Source: Taibaiella helva (lineage in GTDB: Bacteria > Bacteroidota > Bacteroidia > Chitinophagales > Chitinophagaceae). From it: DNA of 64,000 nt. Each line of letters opens with the position of its first letter. The first letter of the stretch is position 1. This document shows positions 36,168 to 44,373 of the stretch, in pieces. The position numbers and the translations under genes were made by a program. The notes beneath the pieces were generated by a model. That model was given only the letters and a program-made list of their open reading frames with translations, was not told the DNA's origin and searched no databases. The stretch spans positions 124,001-188,000 of the forward strand of contig NZ_QUZZ01000004.1 in NCBI RefSeq assembly GCF_003545695.1. Direction: 5' to 3'.

Positions 36168-37574
36168 ATGGCATACGATGTGATCGTAATCGGCAGTGGT
36201 CCCGGCGGGTATGTTGCCGCTATCCGCGCTTCCCAATTGGGTTTCAAAACAGCAATCGTTGAAAAAGAAAGCCTGGGCGGTATCTGCCTCAACTGGGGAT
36301 GTATCCCTACAAAAGCCCTGCTGAAATCAGCGCAGGTATTTGAATATATCAGCCACGCGCAGGACTACGGCATGATGGTAGAGGGCGCTAAAGTGGACTT
36401 CGGAAAAGTGATCCAGCGTAGCCGTGGTGTTGCCGATAAAATGAGCAAGGGTATCCAGTTCCTGATGAAGAAGAACAAGATCGATGTGCTGGTAGGACAT
36501 GGTAAGCTCAACGCCAAAAAAGAAGTGGAAGTAACCGGCGCCGATGGTAATGTAACCACCCACCAGGCCAGGCACATCGTGCTGGCTACCGGCGGCCGCA
36601 GCCGCGAGCTGCCCAATCTGCCTATCGATGGCAAGAAGGTGATCGGCTATCGCGAAGCGATGATACTGCCCCAGCAGCCCAAGTCCATGATCGTAGTGGG
36701 CAGCGGCGCTATCGGCGTTGAGTTCGGCTACTTCTACCACAGTATCGGCACCAAGGTAACCATCGTTGAATTCATGCCGCGTATCGTACCGGTAGAAGAT
36801 GAAGATATCTCCAAAGAGCTGGAAAAATCATTCAAGAAGAAAGGCATCGATGTGATGACCAATTCTTCTGTAGAAAAAGTAGACATCAGCGGCAATGGCG
36901 TAAAAGCCACCGTAAAAACAGCCAGCGGAGAAGTAACCCTCGAAGCCGACGTGCTGCTGAGCGCTGTAGGCGTAGCGACCAACCTGGAAAACATCGGCAT
37001 TGAAACCCTGAACATCGCAACAGATAAGGGTAAAGTAACTGTCGATCCTTACTACAAGACCAATGTTGAAGGCATCTACGCCATCGGCGATATCGTTCCC
37101 GGCCAGGCCCTGGCACACGTAGCCATGAAGGAAGCCGTGATCTGTATCGAAGCTATTGGTAAGCAGGAAGGCAAATTCGCGCATCAGCCCGAGCCGCTCG
37201 ATTACGGCAATGTACCGGGCTGTACCTATTGCACACCCGAGATCGCATCGGTAGGCATGACCGAAAAACAGGCCAAAGAAGCCGGCTACGAGATCAAGGT
37301 GGGTAAATTTCCCTTCTCTGCCAGCGGTAAGGCTACTGCAGCCGGCGCCAACGAAGGCTTCGTTAAAGTGGTATTCGACGCCAAATACGGCGAATGGCTG
37401 GGTACGCACATGATCGGCGCCAATGTGACCGAGATCATTTCCGAGACGGTAACCGCCCGCAAGCTCGAAACTACCTGGCACGAGCAGCTGGATACCATCT
37501 TCCCCCATCCGACCATGAGCGAAGCGGTAAAAGACGCGATTGAAGTGGCCCTGGGCGAAGCGATCCACCTGTAA
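36168..37574 (+). CDS. lpdA: Dihydrolipoyl dehydrogenase
   Basis: The E3 flavoprotein of 2-oxoacid dehydrogenase complexes, which reoxidises dihydrolipoamide with NAD. The 468-residue protein has the FAD site VIVIGSGPGGYVAAIRA, the redox-active Cys40 and Cys45 in GGICLNWGCIPTKALL, the NAD site VVGSGAIGVEFGYF, YAIGDIVPGQALAH and the C-terminal HEQ with PHPTMSEAV that completes the partner subunit's active site. Length is normal. The E2 gene for pyruvate dehydrogenase is also in this window (44905-46563) but is not linked. Confidence 0.97.
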   Translation: MAYDVIVIGSGPGGYVAAIRASQLGFKTAIVEKESLGGICLNWGCIPTKALLKSAQVFEYISHAQDYGMMVEGAKVDFGKVIQRSRGVADKMSKGIQFLMKKNKIDVLVGHGKLNAKKEVEVTGADGNVTTHQARHIVLATGGRSRELPNLPIDGKKVIGYREAMILPQQPKSMIVVGSGAIGVEFGYFYHSIGTKVTIVEFMPRIVPVEDEDISKELEKSFKKKGIDVMTNSSVEKVDISGNGVKATVKTASGEVTLEADVLLSAVGVATNLENIGIETLNIATDKGKVTVDPYYKTNVEGIYAIGDIVPGQALAHVAMKEAVICIEAIGKQEGKFAHQPEPLDYGNVPGCTYCTPEIASVGMTEKQAKEAGYEIKVGKFPFSASGKATAAGANEGFVKVVFDAKYGEWLGTHMIGANVTEIISETVTARKLETTWHEQLDTIFPHPTMSEAVKDAIEVALGEAIHL

Positions 37575-37608
37575 GCCGGATAATGGTCAAATACATTTTT
37601 CAGATAGC

Positions 37609-37641
37609 ATACCGCTCCTTGTACAGGAGCGGTATTTTTTT
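37609..37641 (+). terminator. Terminator of lpdA
   Basis: An 11-bp stem (ATACCGCTCCT/AGGAGCGGTAT) with a 5-base loop, followed by seven T residues. Confidence 0.85.
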
Positions 37642-38055
37642 ATAGGATTACAAGACAACAGGACGCATGCTGAGGGCAACTCATACTCAGTACCGCAAGA
37701 CAACGCTTTTGCAGATGGTCATATCATTCATCCCTGCTGTATGGCTCCTACGGAGCCGAACGTTTGTAGTAGCATCATCCATTATAGCCTTGCTCCGTAG
37801 GAGCAAAACAAGAACAGCTAAGAAAATATCCCGATCCAGCCATTGTTCTCTCAACCGTCGGTGCAACAGGAACGGCATATCGGGTCCCTATTGCAATTTT
37901 ATCAAAAAACCCATGTGATACAGCTGCCCTGAAGTATTATACACAGGCGGCGCAACTGTTAAAACAATAATAAGCGTTTCGCCGTCTTGGCGGGCGGGAC
38001 TATCTTTACAGGCCAATAAACGCCGGCGGCTGCGCCGGCACTGCATGTTTTGCCG
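37642..38055. other. Intergenic region with an inverted pair of short palindromic repeats
   Basis: No gene recognised. GCTCCTACGGAGC (37744-37756) and its exact reverse complement GCTCCGTAGGAGC (37792-37804) are 35 bases apart and each is also nearly self-complementary. Similar elements are scattered in related genomes as far as I recall; function unknown. Confidence 0.5.
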
Positions 38056-38787
38056 ATGGCCCGATACCTTTACCTGCTTTTTCTTCTCCTGTTCCCTTTT
38101 GGCGTCCGCGCGCAATTCAGCGATTCGGTGCACCATATGATCAATGTTTCTTCATCGGGCACTTTTAACCGCACCGCCGACGGGCTGACTTACCTGCTGA
38201 ACAATGGTGTGAAGTATAGTGTGCGGAAGAAAAGCTTCGTGATGAATTCGACCACCGCCTGGATCTATGGCAATACCCCCGATAAACTGACCAACAATGA
38301 TTTCAATACGACGCTGGACTTTAACCTGTATGCGACCTTCCCGCATTTTTATTACTGGGGCCTGGTCAATTTCACGTCCAGCTTTTCGCTGAAGATCAAG
38401 GAGCAGCTTCAAAGCGGGCTGGGCGTGGCTTACCGGCTTATCGACAGGGAGCAGATGATGTTCAGCATCAGCGATGGCTTCCTCTACGAACGCAGCAACA
38501 TTATCCAGGAAGACCAGTCGGAGCTCAGCTATCATACTTTCCGGAATTCCTTAAGGCTGCAGTACCGGCTTAAATATAAGGAGCTGCTCACTTTTAACAG
38601 CGCCGGCTTTTACCAGCCTTCGCTCAACTACGGCGGCGATTTCATCATTACGGCCAATGCCAGCCTGGGCATCAAAGTATGGAAATGGCTGAGCTTTACC
38701 ACCACCTTTACCTACAACAATGTAAGCCGCACCCGGCGGGAAAATATCCTCTTTACATATGGCCTGGTGGCCGAACGTTTCTTTTAG
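38056..38787 (+). CDS. DUF481-like outer-membrane beta-barrel protein
   Basis: A 243-residue protein with a signal peptide (MARYLYLLFLLLFPFGVRAQ) and a body of alternating amphipathic strands, such as FNTTLDFNLYATFPHFYYWGLVNFTSSFSLKI and SLRLQYRLKYKELLTFNSAGFYQPSL, ending in the C-terminal aromatic VAERFF typical of barrel proteins. It resembles the DUF481 salt-induced outer-membrane family. Its stop overlaps by three bases the stop of the convergent MNIO gene. Start is the ATG at 38056; a TTG six bases upstream is less likely. Confidence 0.72.
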   Translation: MARYLYLLFLLLFPFGVRAQFSDSVHHMINVSSSGTFNRTADGLTYLLNNGVKYSVRKKSFVMNSTTAWIYGNTPDKLTNNDFNTTLDFNLYATFPHFYYWGLVNFTSSFSLKIKEQLQSGLGVAYRLIDREQMMFSISDGFLYERSNIIQEDQSELSYHTFRNSLRLQYRLKYKELLTFNSAGFYQPSLNYGGDFIITANASLGIKVWKWLSFTTTFTYNNVSRTRRENILFTYGLVAERFF

Positions 38788-39917
38788 GTACTTTTCTTAC
38801 GCCACTTCTGCGCAATATGAATGGCCGTTTCGAGCATATGCGGTTGCCAGGTCTCCACCTGCCAGCCGGTAGCGGCGAGAGAGGAATGCTGCAGCCTGTG
38901 GTACGCTTCCTCATAGCCGGCGCTGGCTTCCAGGATCGCTGACAATTCGAGCTGCTGCGTGTGGAGCGCCATCGACTCGGTTACAGGACCGGGTATTACC
39001 GGAACCTGCGGTAAAAAGGCTTCCGGTCGGAAAGCCTGCGGATCGCTGGCTGCCGCCGAAACGATCCCGTCCATGCGGAGAAAATCGTTGCGGAAAGCCT
39101 GCCGGCTCGCCTCTGTTTCCAGCCCTGCACCCAATTGCTCCATTACCACGTATTTCAGGAGGGGGCACATCGGTATCGTTTTTTCCAGGAGGGTAAATAC
39201 CGTTTCAGGCACAGCATCGTCGTGAGTATCCCGGCGTACCGGCTGCCCGCCGAACAGGTCCGAGGGCTCCCAGCTGCCGCCCGAGATATGGATCTCGCGG
39301 ACCCTGTGCAGCGGATACAAGCGGATAAGGGTGTCAAAATCGAGGGAAAAATTATGGAGCTGGCAATACAGGTTGTGCAGATCCAGTATAATGAAGCCAT
39401 TCAGGGGCTCCAACAGGGCTTCCAGGAAGGCGCCGTGCCGCTTCACTTCATCGAGGGAATAGGAAAAAGCCAGGTTCTCCAGGCCTACCGGGCAGCCGCA
39501 GGCCTCATAAATACGGGCCAGGCGGTCGCGGCCTATGGCCAGGGTTTCGGCCGTAAAGGGAATGCTGAGCGGTGCGCCATGGTGAAAATCGGCGCCCGTC
39601 ATGAACCCGAAATGTTCGGTGATGTGATCGAAATGGTATTGCCGGCAAAGCCGTCGCAGGTGATCGAGCCAGGCCTGCTGTTCGGGCAGCCATCGTCCCG
39701 AGAACAGGGAAAAGAAGACACCGTGACCGATAAGGTGGCCTTCTTTGCTGAAGGCTTCCAGCAGCGCTTCAAACCATTGAGGCACCGTTTCCAGCTTGAA
39801 TAAAGTATCGAACGACCATTCAATGGCCTCTACGCGGGCTTCCTCCAATAAAGGTAAAGATGCCGACAAAATGCCGGCATCCAGGTTACACGCAATAGTT
39901 GATCTGATCTTGTCCAT
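38784..39917 (-). CDS. MNIO (DUF692) family iron oxidase, putative RiPP-modifying enzyme
   Basis: A 377-residue member of the multinuclear non-heme iron oxidase family (DUF692, TIM barrel; characterised members include MbnB, TglH and ChrH). The expected ligand pattern is visible: His65 in GHGV, HITEHFGF (98-105), Glu147 in LENLA, DLHNLY (179-184), His210 in EIHISGG, DTHDD (230-234) and Glu260. The usual domain ends near residue 285; the remaining about 95 residues, mostly helical, are extra. The gene follows two small precursor-like genes on the same strand, 42 bases after the second, so it probably modifies Cys residues of their CPACGMG ends. No separate partner protein is adjacent. Confidence 0.88.
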   Translation of the reverse strand: MDKIRSTIACNLDAGILSASLPLLEEARVEAIEWSFDTLFKLETVPQWFEALLEAFSKEGHLIGHGVFFSLFSGRWLPEQQAWLDHLRRLCRQYHFDHITEHFGFMTGADFHHGAPLSIPFTAETLAIGRDRLARIYEACGCPVGLENLAFSYSLDEVKRHGAFLEALLEPLNGFIILDLHNLYCQLHNFSLDFDTLIRLYPLHRVREIHISGGSWEPSDLFGGQPVRRDTHDDAVPETVFTLLEKTIPMCPLLKYVVMEQLGAGLETEASRQAFRNDFLRMDGIVSAAASDPQAFRPEAFLPQVPVIPGPVTESMALHTQQLELSAILEASAGYEEAYHRLQHSSLAATGWQVETWQPHMLETAIHIAQKWRKKST

Positions 39918-39959
39918 AATCCAGTCTGTTAGTCGATAGCTGTCCTGTATATGCTTCTT

Positions 39960-40160
39960 TTATCCCATACCACATGCGGGACAGTCTCCGCCCGGCGGCG
40001 GGGTTGGTGGCGGATCGGAGTGCGGCGGCTGTACCTGCTCGCCCGGAGCGCCGGTGTCCGTTTTGACAGGGCTTACTTCTTTCTTGCTGCAGGAAGTCGC
40101 CGTCGTTTGTACGGCAATCCCTACCAGGATAGCGCCCAACAATGCTTTTGAGATCTTCAT
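39960..40160 (-). CDS. Small lipoprotein-like MNIO substrate peptide A, ending CPACGMG
   Basis: A 66-residue peptide. The N-terminus MKISKALLGAILVGIAVQTTATSC is a lipoprotein-type signal with the lipid-attachment Cys at 24. A Pro-rich middle (PPHSDPPPTPPPGG) follows, and the C-terminus is CPACGMG with Cys60 and Cys63. The last seven residues are identical to those of the other peptide 86 bases upstream although the rest differs, which points to the C-terminus as the modified core. It is 42 bases before the MNIO gene. The modification itself is inferred; it could instead be an unmodified metal-binding lipoprotein. Confidence 0.78.
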   Translation of the reverse strand: MKISKALLGAILVGIAVQTTATSCSKKEVSPVKTDTGAPGEQVQPPHSDPPPTPPPGGDCPACGMG

Positions 40161-40246
40161 GGTCTTGTCTTTAATGATGAATGATACCGTTCTTTCCTAT
40201 ATAGACGCGACCGTAAAGGTATATCTTAGAGCACCCCGGATTTTTT

Positions 40247-40471
40247 TTATCCCATGCCACAGGCGGGGCAATAATGCTTGCCGCAGCTTTTGGATTTTGC
40301 TGGTCCCAGGCTGTCGACGCGGTACAGCGTGTCGGTTTGTTTTGGGGCCTTCGTCCGGGCTTCAGGGCGGGATTGCTGCCGGGAGGCTTCTTGCCCGGTG
40401 CTGGCGGTACCGCAGGAGCCCGCCACCAGGGCAAGGCTCAGGGCCTGCAATAAGGTTTGGGATACTTTCAT
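40247..40471 (-). CDS. Small lipoprotein-like MNIO substrate peptide B, ending CPACGMG
   Basis: A 74-residue peptide starting MKVSQTLLQALSLALVAGSC, a lipoprotein-type signal with Cys20. A charged spacer (RPEARTKAPKQTD) leads to SKSCGKHYCPACGMG, with Cys63, Cys68 and Cys71. The final CPACGMG is identical to that of peptide A. The frame is open a further 141 bases upstream, but that part includes no signal peptide and overlaps the divergent control region, so I chose the ATG at 40471. It is the first gene of the presumed three-gene operon with the MNIO enzyme last. Confidence 0.78.
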   Translation of the reverse strand: MKVSQTLLQALSLALVAGSCGTASTGQEASRQQSRPEARTKAPKQTDTLYRVDSLGPAKSKSCGKHYCPACGMG

Positions 40472-40579
40472 AGGGATCGTTTTAGAACAAGATGCCTTTA
40501 CCGGCAGGATTCCATATTCCGGTTCACACTTTTTAAGAAAGGGGCAGGAAAGACAATTTGCGGATACGGGGTAAAAAAT

Positions 40580-40587
40580 TATTTTTG
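40580..40587 (+). promoter_or_regulatory. Bacteroidota -7 element (TATTTTTG)
   Basis: TATTTTTG matches TAnnTTTG, 40 bases before the acyl-CoA dehydrogenase start. No clear element was seen on the minus strand for the divergent peptide/MNIO operon. Confidence 0.5.
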
Positions 40588-40626
40588 CAGCCTGTTTGAC
40601 TATTTGTCCCAAAACTTAACCTGTTT

Positions 40627-41766
40627 ATGAACTTTCAACTTTCCGAAGAACAACTGGCCGTACAGAAGGCTGCCCGTGATTTCGCCCAAAATGAGCTGCT
40701 GCCCGGTGTGATCGAGCGCGACGAGCATCAGAAATTTCCTGCTGAACAGATCAAGAAGCTGGGTGAGCTGGGTTTCCTGGGTATGATGGTAGACCCTAAA
40801 TACGGTGGTTCCGGAATGGATGCGATATCCTATGTGCTGGCTATGGAAGAGATCTCCAAAGTGGATGCTTCCGCTTCGGTAGTGATGAGCGTGAACAATT
40901 CCCTGGTATGCTGGGGCCTGGAAACCTATGGTACTGAAGAGCAAAAGCAAAAATACCTGGTACCCCTGGCTTCCGGTCAGCAGATCGGCGCGTTCCTGCT
41001 GAGCGAGCCTGAAGCTGGTTCCGATGCAACCTCTCAAAGGACCACTGCCGAAGACAAAGGCGATCATTATGTGCTCAATGGCATTAAGAATTGGATCACC
41101 AACGGTAACTCCGCTTCTACCTACCTGGTCATTGCCCAGACGGATATCGCTAAAAAGCATAAAGGGATCAATGCCTTTATCGTAGATAAAAATACACCTG
41201 GTGTTACAGTGGGCGCCAAGGAAAACAAGCTGGGTATCCGCGGCAGCGACACCCACAGCATTTCTTTCCAGGATGTGAAAGTGCCCAAGGAAAACCGTAT
41301 CGGCGAGGATGGCTTCGGCTTCAACTTTGCCATGAAAACCCTCGGTGGCGGCCGTATCGGCATCGCCTCCCAGGCCCTCGGTATTGCCAGCGGCGCTTAT
41401 GAGCTGGCGCTTAAATATTCCAAAGAGCGTAAAGCTTTCGGAACCGAGATCATGAACCACCAGGCCGTCGCTTTCAAGCTGGCCGACATGGCTACCCAGA
41501 TCGAAACGGCCCGCCTGCTTTGCCTTAAAGCGGCCTGGCTGAAAGACCAGGGCCAGGACTATACCCTGGCGGGTTCTATGGCTAAGCTATACGCCTCCGA
41601 GATTGCCCAGAGTGTGACCAACGAAGCGGTACAGATTCACGGCGGCTATGGCTATGTAAAAGAATTCCACGTAGAGCGCCTGATGCGCGATGCGAAGATC
41701 ACCCAGATCTACGAAGGCACCAGCGAGGTACAAAAGATCGTGATCAGCCGTACTATCCTGAAATAA
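40627..41766 (+). CDS. Acyl-CoA dehydrogenase
   Basis: A 379-residue FAD enzyme that introduces the first double bond in fatty acyl-CoA oxidation. Motifs: FLLSEPEAGSDATSQRTTAE and NGIKNWITNGNSA for FAD and substrate binding, RGSDTHSISFQDVKVPKENRIG, and the C-terminal IHGGYGYVKEFHVERLMRDAKITQIYEGTSEVQ in which the Glu of YEGTSE is the expected catalytic base. Length and domain order fit short-chain or medium-chain enzymes; it is close to butyryl-CoA dehydrogenases in style. It ends at a strong terminator. Confidence 0.95.
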   Translation: MNFQLSEEQLAVQKAARDFAQNELLPGVIERDEHQKFPAEQIKKLGELGFLGMMVDPKYGGSGMDAISYVLAMEEISKVDASASVVMSVNNSLVCWGLETYGTEEQKQKYLVPLASGQQIGAFLLSEPEAGSDATSQRTTAEDKGDHYVLNGIKNWITNGNSASTYLVIAQTDIAKKHKGINAFIVDKNTPGVTVGAKENKLGIRGSDTHSISFQDVKVPKENRIGEDGFGFNFAMKTLGGGRIGIASQALGIASGAYELALKYSKERKAFGTEIMNHQAVAFKLADMATQIETARLLCLKAAWLKDQGQDYTLAGSMAKLYASEIAQSVTNEAVQIHGGYGYVKEFHVERLMRDAKITQIYEGTSEVQKIVISRTILK

Positions 41767-41784
41767 TTGCGAAGCATCAATGAT

Positions 41785-41829
41785 AAAAAGGAGAAGTCAA
41801 GTTTTCAAAAACTTGACTTCTCCTTTTTT
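41785..41829. terminator. Terminator between acyl-CoA dehydrogenase and sigma factor genes
   Basis: A long perfect stem of about 20 bp (AAAAAGGAGAAGTCAAG... with its complement) and a 3-base loop, ending in a T run. Confidence 0.85.
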
Positions 41830-41874
41830 AACCTTTGGCTTCCCTGCGACTCTCATAAACAGTGTCCTTAATTT

Positions 41875-42426
41875 ATGGCCGTTAACGATATCGATGAGCA
41901 GATCATACAGCTATGTAGCCGGGAAGGTGATGTGGACAAGGGATTTGATCTGCTGATGAAGACCTATGGCCGCCGGCTGTACCAATACATCCGGCGACTG
42001 GTGGTGGGCGAGCAGGATGCGGAAGATGTGCTGCAGGATACGCTGATCGATGTATTCAGGGCCATAGACAGCTTCCGGGGCGATAGCCGGCTGTATACCT
42101 GGCTGCATACCATTGCTACGCGGCAGTGTCTCAAATTTTACCGGCAAAAGAAGCTGGTGCTGAAAGGATTCGACGATGAAGGTCAGTGGCTGGCACAAAC
42201 TTTATATGCCGAAAACAGCATGAAGGCGGAAACCATATTGCTGAAATTCCATGAAGCGATATTGCTGCTGCCCGAAAAGCAACGCCTGGTCTTCAATATG
42301 CGGTATTTTGATGAACTGAGCTACGAAGAGATCAGCAGCATTACCGGTTCCTCGGTTTCCAGCCTGAAAACCAATTATCATTATGCTTTTGAGCGTCTTA
42401 AAAAACAGCTGAGTCATGAAGGATAA
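41875..42426 (+). CDS. ECF-type RNA polymerase sigma factor
   Basis: A 183-residue sigma-70 family factor lacking regions 1 and 3. Region 2 reads QDAEDVLQDTLIDVFRAIDSFRGDSRLYTWLHTIATRQCLKF (about residues 45-87) and region 4 LPEKQRLVFNMRYFDELSYEEISSITGSSVSSLKTNYHYAFERLKKQL (about 130-178). It directs polymerase to alternative promoters in response to envelope signals in related systems. The following gene overlaps its end, consistent with a sigma/anti-sigma pair. Confidence 0.93.
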   Translation: MAVNDIDEQIIQLCSREGDVDKGFDLLMKTYGRRLYQYIRRLVVGEQDAEDVLQDTLIDVFRAIDSFRGDSRLYTWLHTIATRQCLKFYRQKKLVLKGFDDEGQWLAQTLYAENSMKAETILLKFHEAILLLPEKQRLVFNMRYFDELSYEEISSITGSSVSSLKTNYHYAFERLKKQLSHEG

Positions 42427-42793
42427 TATGGAAGAGCGGGAAGACTACCTGAAGCGCCATAGCCCGTACCAGGTGAACGGGGAGCAATGGGAAGCCATGC
42501 AGCAAAGGCTGAAGGCCGGTGTTCTGGCCGACCGGGCACAACAGGCGCCCCCCCGCAGCAAACGGCTGATGCCACGCCTGGCCGCCGGAATGGCTTCAGG
42601 CATAGCGCTTATCTTATCTATATATGTAGTACAACAGCAGAATGGCCCACACACGGCGACACCTGCCAGGCAGCTAAGCCCCGAGCAACAGCTGGATAAG
42701 GCTATCAGCAGCCTCAGCGATGCCGAGCTGAGCTGGATCCATCAATTGAATGAAGAAGAGCTGGCCGAAGCCGGCGAATCCTCTGAAAACTAA
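42416..42793 (+). CDS. Probable single-pass anti-sigma-like protein
   Basis: A 125-residue protein overlapping the sigma gene by 11 bases (an ATG at 42428 would avoid the overlap). It has a soluble N-terminus of about 55 residues, one membrane helix (LAAGMASGIALILSIYVVQQ, about 56-75) and a short outer part rich in Ser and Glu. This topology and position suit a regulator that binds the sigma factor, but I see no zinc-type anti-sigma motif. The assignment rests mostly on context. Confidence 0.6.
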   Translation: MKDNMEEREDYLKRHSPYQVNGEQWEAMQQRLKAGVLADRAQQAPPRSKRLMPRLAAGMASGIALILSIYVVQQQNGPHTATPARQLSPEQQLDKAISSLSDAELSWIHQLNEEELAEAGESSEN

Positions 42794-42798
42794 CGGTT

Positions 42799-43263
42799 AT
42801 GAAGTATTTATTCAGCATCGTCCTTATCTGTGGCATACTTTGGGCAGCGCCGGCTATCCATGCACAATCCGTCGCCGCACCGCCGCCGACAAAGGGCAAG
42901 GCCATGCAAAGGGTAAAAGAGGCCCGCTGGGCCTTTATTATCGACCGGCTGCAGCTCGATGAGCAAAGAGCCGGCAGGCTGTTACCGGTTTACGAGGCCT
43001 ATCAGGCCGCCAAAAGAGACATTGCGCGCGGCAGCCTGCAGCAGCAGCTTAAAGACAAGCCTTCCCTGAACGATGAAGAAGCGGATCAGCTAATGGACGA
43101 CAAGCTGGATCGTGCGAAAAAGATGCTGGCGCTCAAAGAGCAGTACAAAAAAGAATTTCTGAAAGTGCTGAGCCCTACCGAATTGCTGCGCCTGCAGCAG
43201 GCCGAACAGGACTTTGCCCTGAAGATACAGGCCGAAAGGCAAAAAAGGCGCGCCAACCGGTAA
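42799..43263 (+). CDS. Secreted helical protein of the sigma-linked sensor type (Spy/CpxP-like)
   Basis: A 154-residue protein with a signal peptide (MKYLFSIVLICGILWAAPAIHAQ) and an all-helical body: EARWAFIIDRLQLDEQRAGRLLPVYEAYQAAKRDI and DDKLDRAKKMLALKEQYKKEFLKVLSPTELLRLQQAEQDF. The pattern of hydrophobic LSPTEL with long helices resembles Spy/CpxP-type periplasmic proteins, which are often encoded beside ECF sigma factors in this phylum. It lies 5 bases after the anti-sigma-like gene, so the three genes form one operon, likely an envelope-stress response. Confidence 0.65.
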   Translation: MKYLFSIVLICGILWAAPAIHAQSVAAPPPTKGKAMQRVKEARWAFIIDRLQLDEQRAGRLLPVYEAYQAAKRDIARGSLQQQLKDKPSLNDEEADQLMDDKLDRAKKMLALKEQYKKEFLKVLSPTELLRLQQAEQDFALKIQAERQKRRANR

Positions 43264-43333
43264 TAAGGTAAGGCGCCAATGTTAAAGCCACAAATTAAAA
43301 GTAAAAAAATTTTGGATAAATAATAAAAGGACT

Positions 43334-43341
43334 TACCTTTG
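43334..43341 (+). promoter_or_regulatory. Bacteroidota -7 element (TACCTTTG) for rpsL-rpsG
   Basis: TACCTTTG matches TAnnTTTG, 29 bases before the rpsL start; a TTTTGG sequence about 20 bases further upstream could be the -33 element. Confidence 0.6.
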
Positions 43342-43370
43342 CAGTCCAAAAAAATATTTAATTAACAGGA

Positions 43371-43751
43371 ATGCCTACTATACAACAATTAGTTCGTAAG
43401 GGACGTACTCAGATCAAAGCCAAATCAAAATCACCCGCATTGGATGATTGCCCTCAGCGTCGCGGTGTATGTACCCGTGTGTACACTACAACTCCCAAGA
43501 AGCCGAACTCGGCGCTGCGTAAAGTGGCGAAAGTACGTCTGACCAACAAAATTGAGGTGATCGCCTATATTCCCGGTGAAGGTCACAACCTGCAGGAACA
43601 CTCCATCGTGCTGATCCGCGGTGGTCGTGTGAAGGATCTGCCAGGTGTGCGTTACCACATCGTACGCGGCGCTTTGGATACTGCCGGTGTAAAAGACCGT
43701 AAGCAAAGCCGCTCCAAGTACGGTACCAAGAAGGAAAAAGCGAAAAAATAA
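43371..43751 (+). CDS. rpsL: 30S ribosomal protein S12
   Basis: A 126-residue decoding-centre protein. It starts [12 protein letters not shown], contains [25 protein letters not shown] (residues 27-51) and [19 protein letters not shown] (85-103). The residues whose change gives streptomycin resistance, Lys43 in TPKKPNSA and Lys88 in GRVKDLPG, are wild type. It is followed by rpsG after 81 bases. Confidence 0.98.
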   Translation: MPTIQQLVRKGRTQIKAKSKSPALDDCPQRRGVCTRVYTTTPKKPNSALRKVAKVRLTNKIEVIAYIPGEGHNLQEHSIVLIRGGRVKDLPGVRYHIVRGALDTAGVKDRKQSRSKYGTKKEKAKK

Positions 43752-43832
43752 GCAATAGTTTATCTACCTATAGGCTGAGTAAAGTTTTAATACTTGAAGA
43801 AATTCAGCCTGCGAATTAAAAATTAAAAATCG

Positions 43833-44300
43833 ATGAGAAAGGCGCAAGCTAAAAAACACCCTTTGGCTCCGGATCCAAAGTTCAATGACAAACAAGTTAC
43901 CCGTTTCGTGAACACGATGATGTGGGCCGGTAAAAAAACAACTGCTTTCAACATCTTCTATGATGCTGTAGATAAAGTAAGCCAGATGACTTCTGAAGAT
44001 GGCTACGAGATCTGGAAAAAAGCGTTACAAAACGTTACCCCTTCTGTAGAAGTACGCAGCCGCCGCATCGGTGGTGCTACCTTCCAGATCCCTTCCGAAG
44101 TACGTGCCGATCGTAAGATCTCCCTCAGCATGAAATGGCTGATCCGTTACAGCCGCGAGCGCAATGGCAAGACCATGGCCGACAAGCTGGCTAACGAGAT
44201 CGTAGCAGCAAGCAAAGGTGAAGGTGGTGCTTTCAAGAAGAAAGAAGATACACACCGTATGGCTGATGCGAACAAAGCATTTGCTCACTTCCGGGTATAA
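43833..44300 (+). CDS. rpsG: 30S ribosomal protein S7
   Basis: A 155-residue primary 16S rRNA-binding protein of the 30S head. It carries the family segments [50 protein letters not shown] and [11 protein letters not shown], and ends with a helix about [15 protein letters not shown]. In most bacteria fusA follows; here a strong terminator (44318-44352) and a convergent gene come next. Confidence 0.98.
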   Translation: MRKAQAKKHPLAPDPKFNDKQVTRFVNTMMWAGKKTTAFNIFYDAVDKVSQMTSEDGYEIWKKALQNVTPSVEVRSRRIGGATFQIPSEVRADRKISLSMKWLIRYSRERNGKTMADKLANEIVAASKGEGGAFKKKEDTHRMADANKAFAHFRV

Positions 44301-44317
44301 CCTTATACTTTTTTTGG

Positions 44318-44352
44318 AAAAAAACCTGCGAGCTTTGCTTGCAGGTTTTTTT
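44318..44352. terminator. Terminator after rpsG
   Basis: A 12-bp stem (AAAAAAACCTGC/GCAGGTTTTTTT) with an 11-base loop; the A and T tracts allow it to act in both directions between rpsG and the convergent YtxH-like gene. Confidence 0.85.
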
Positions 44353-44373
44353 ATAGACCAGGCTATAGCAGGA

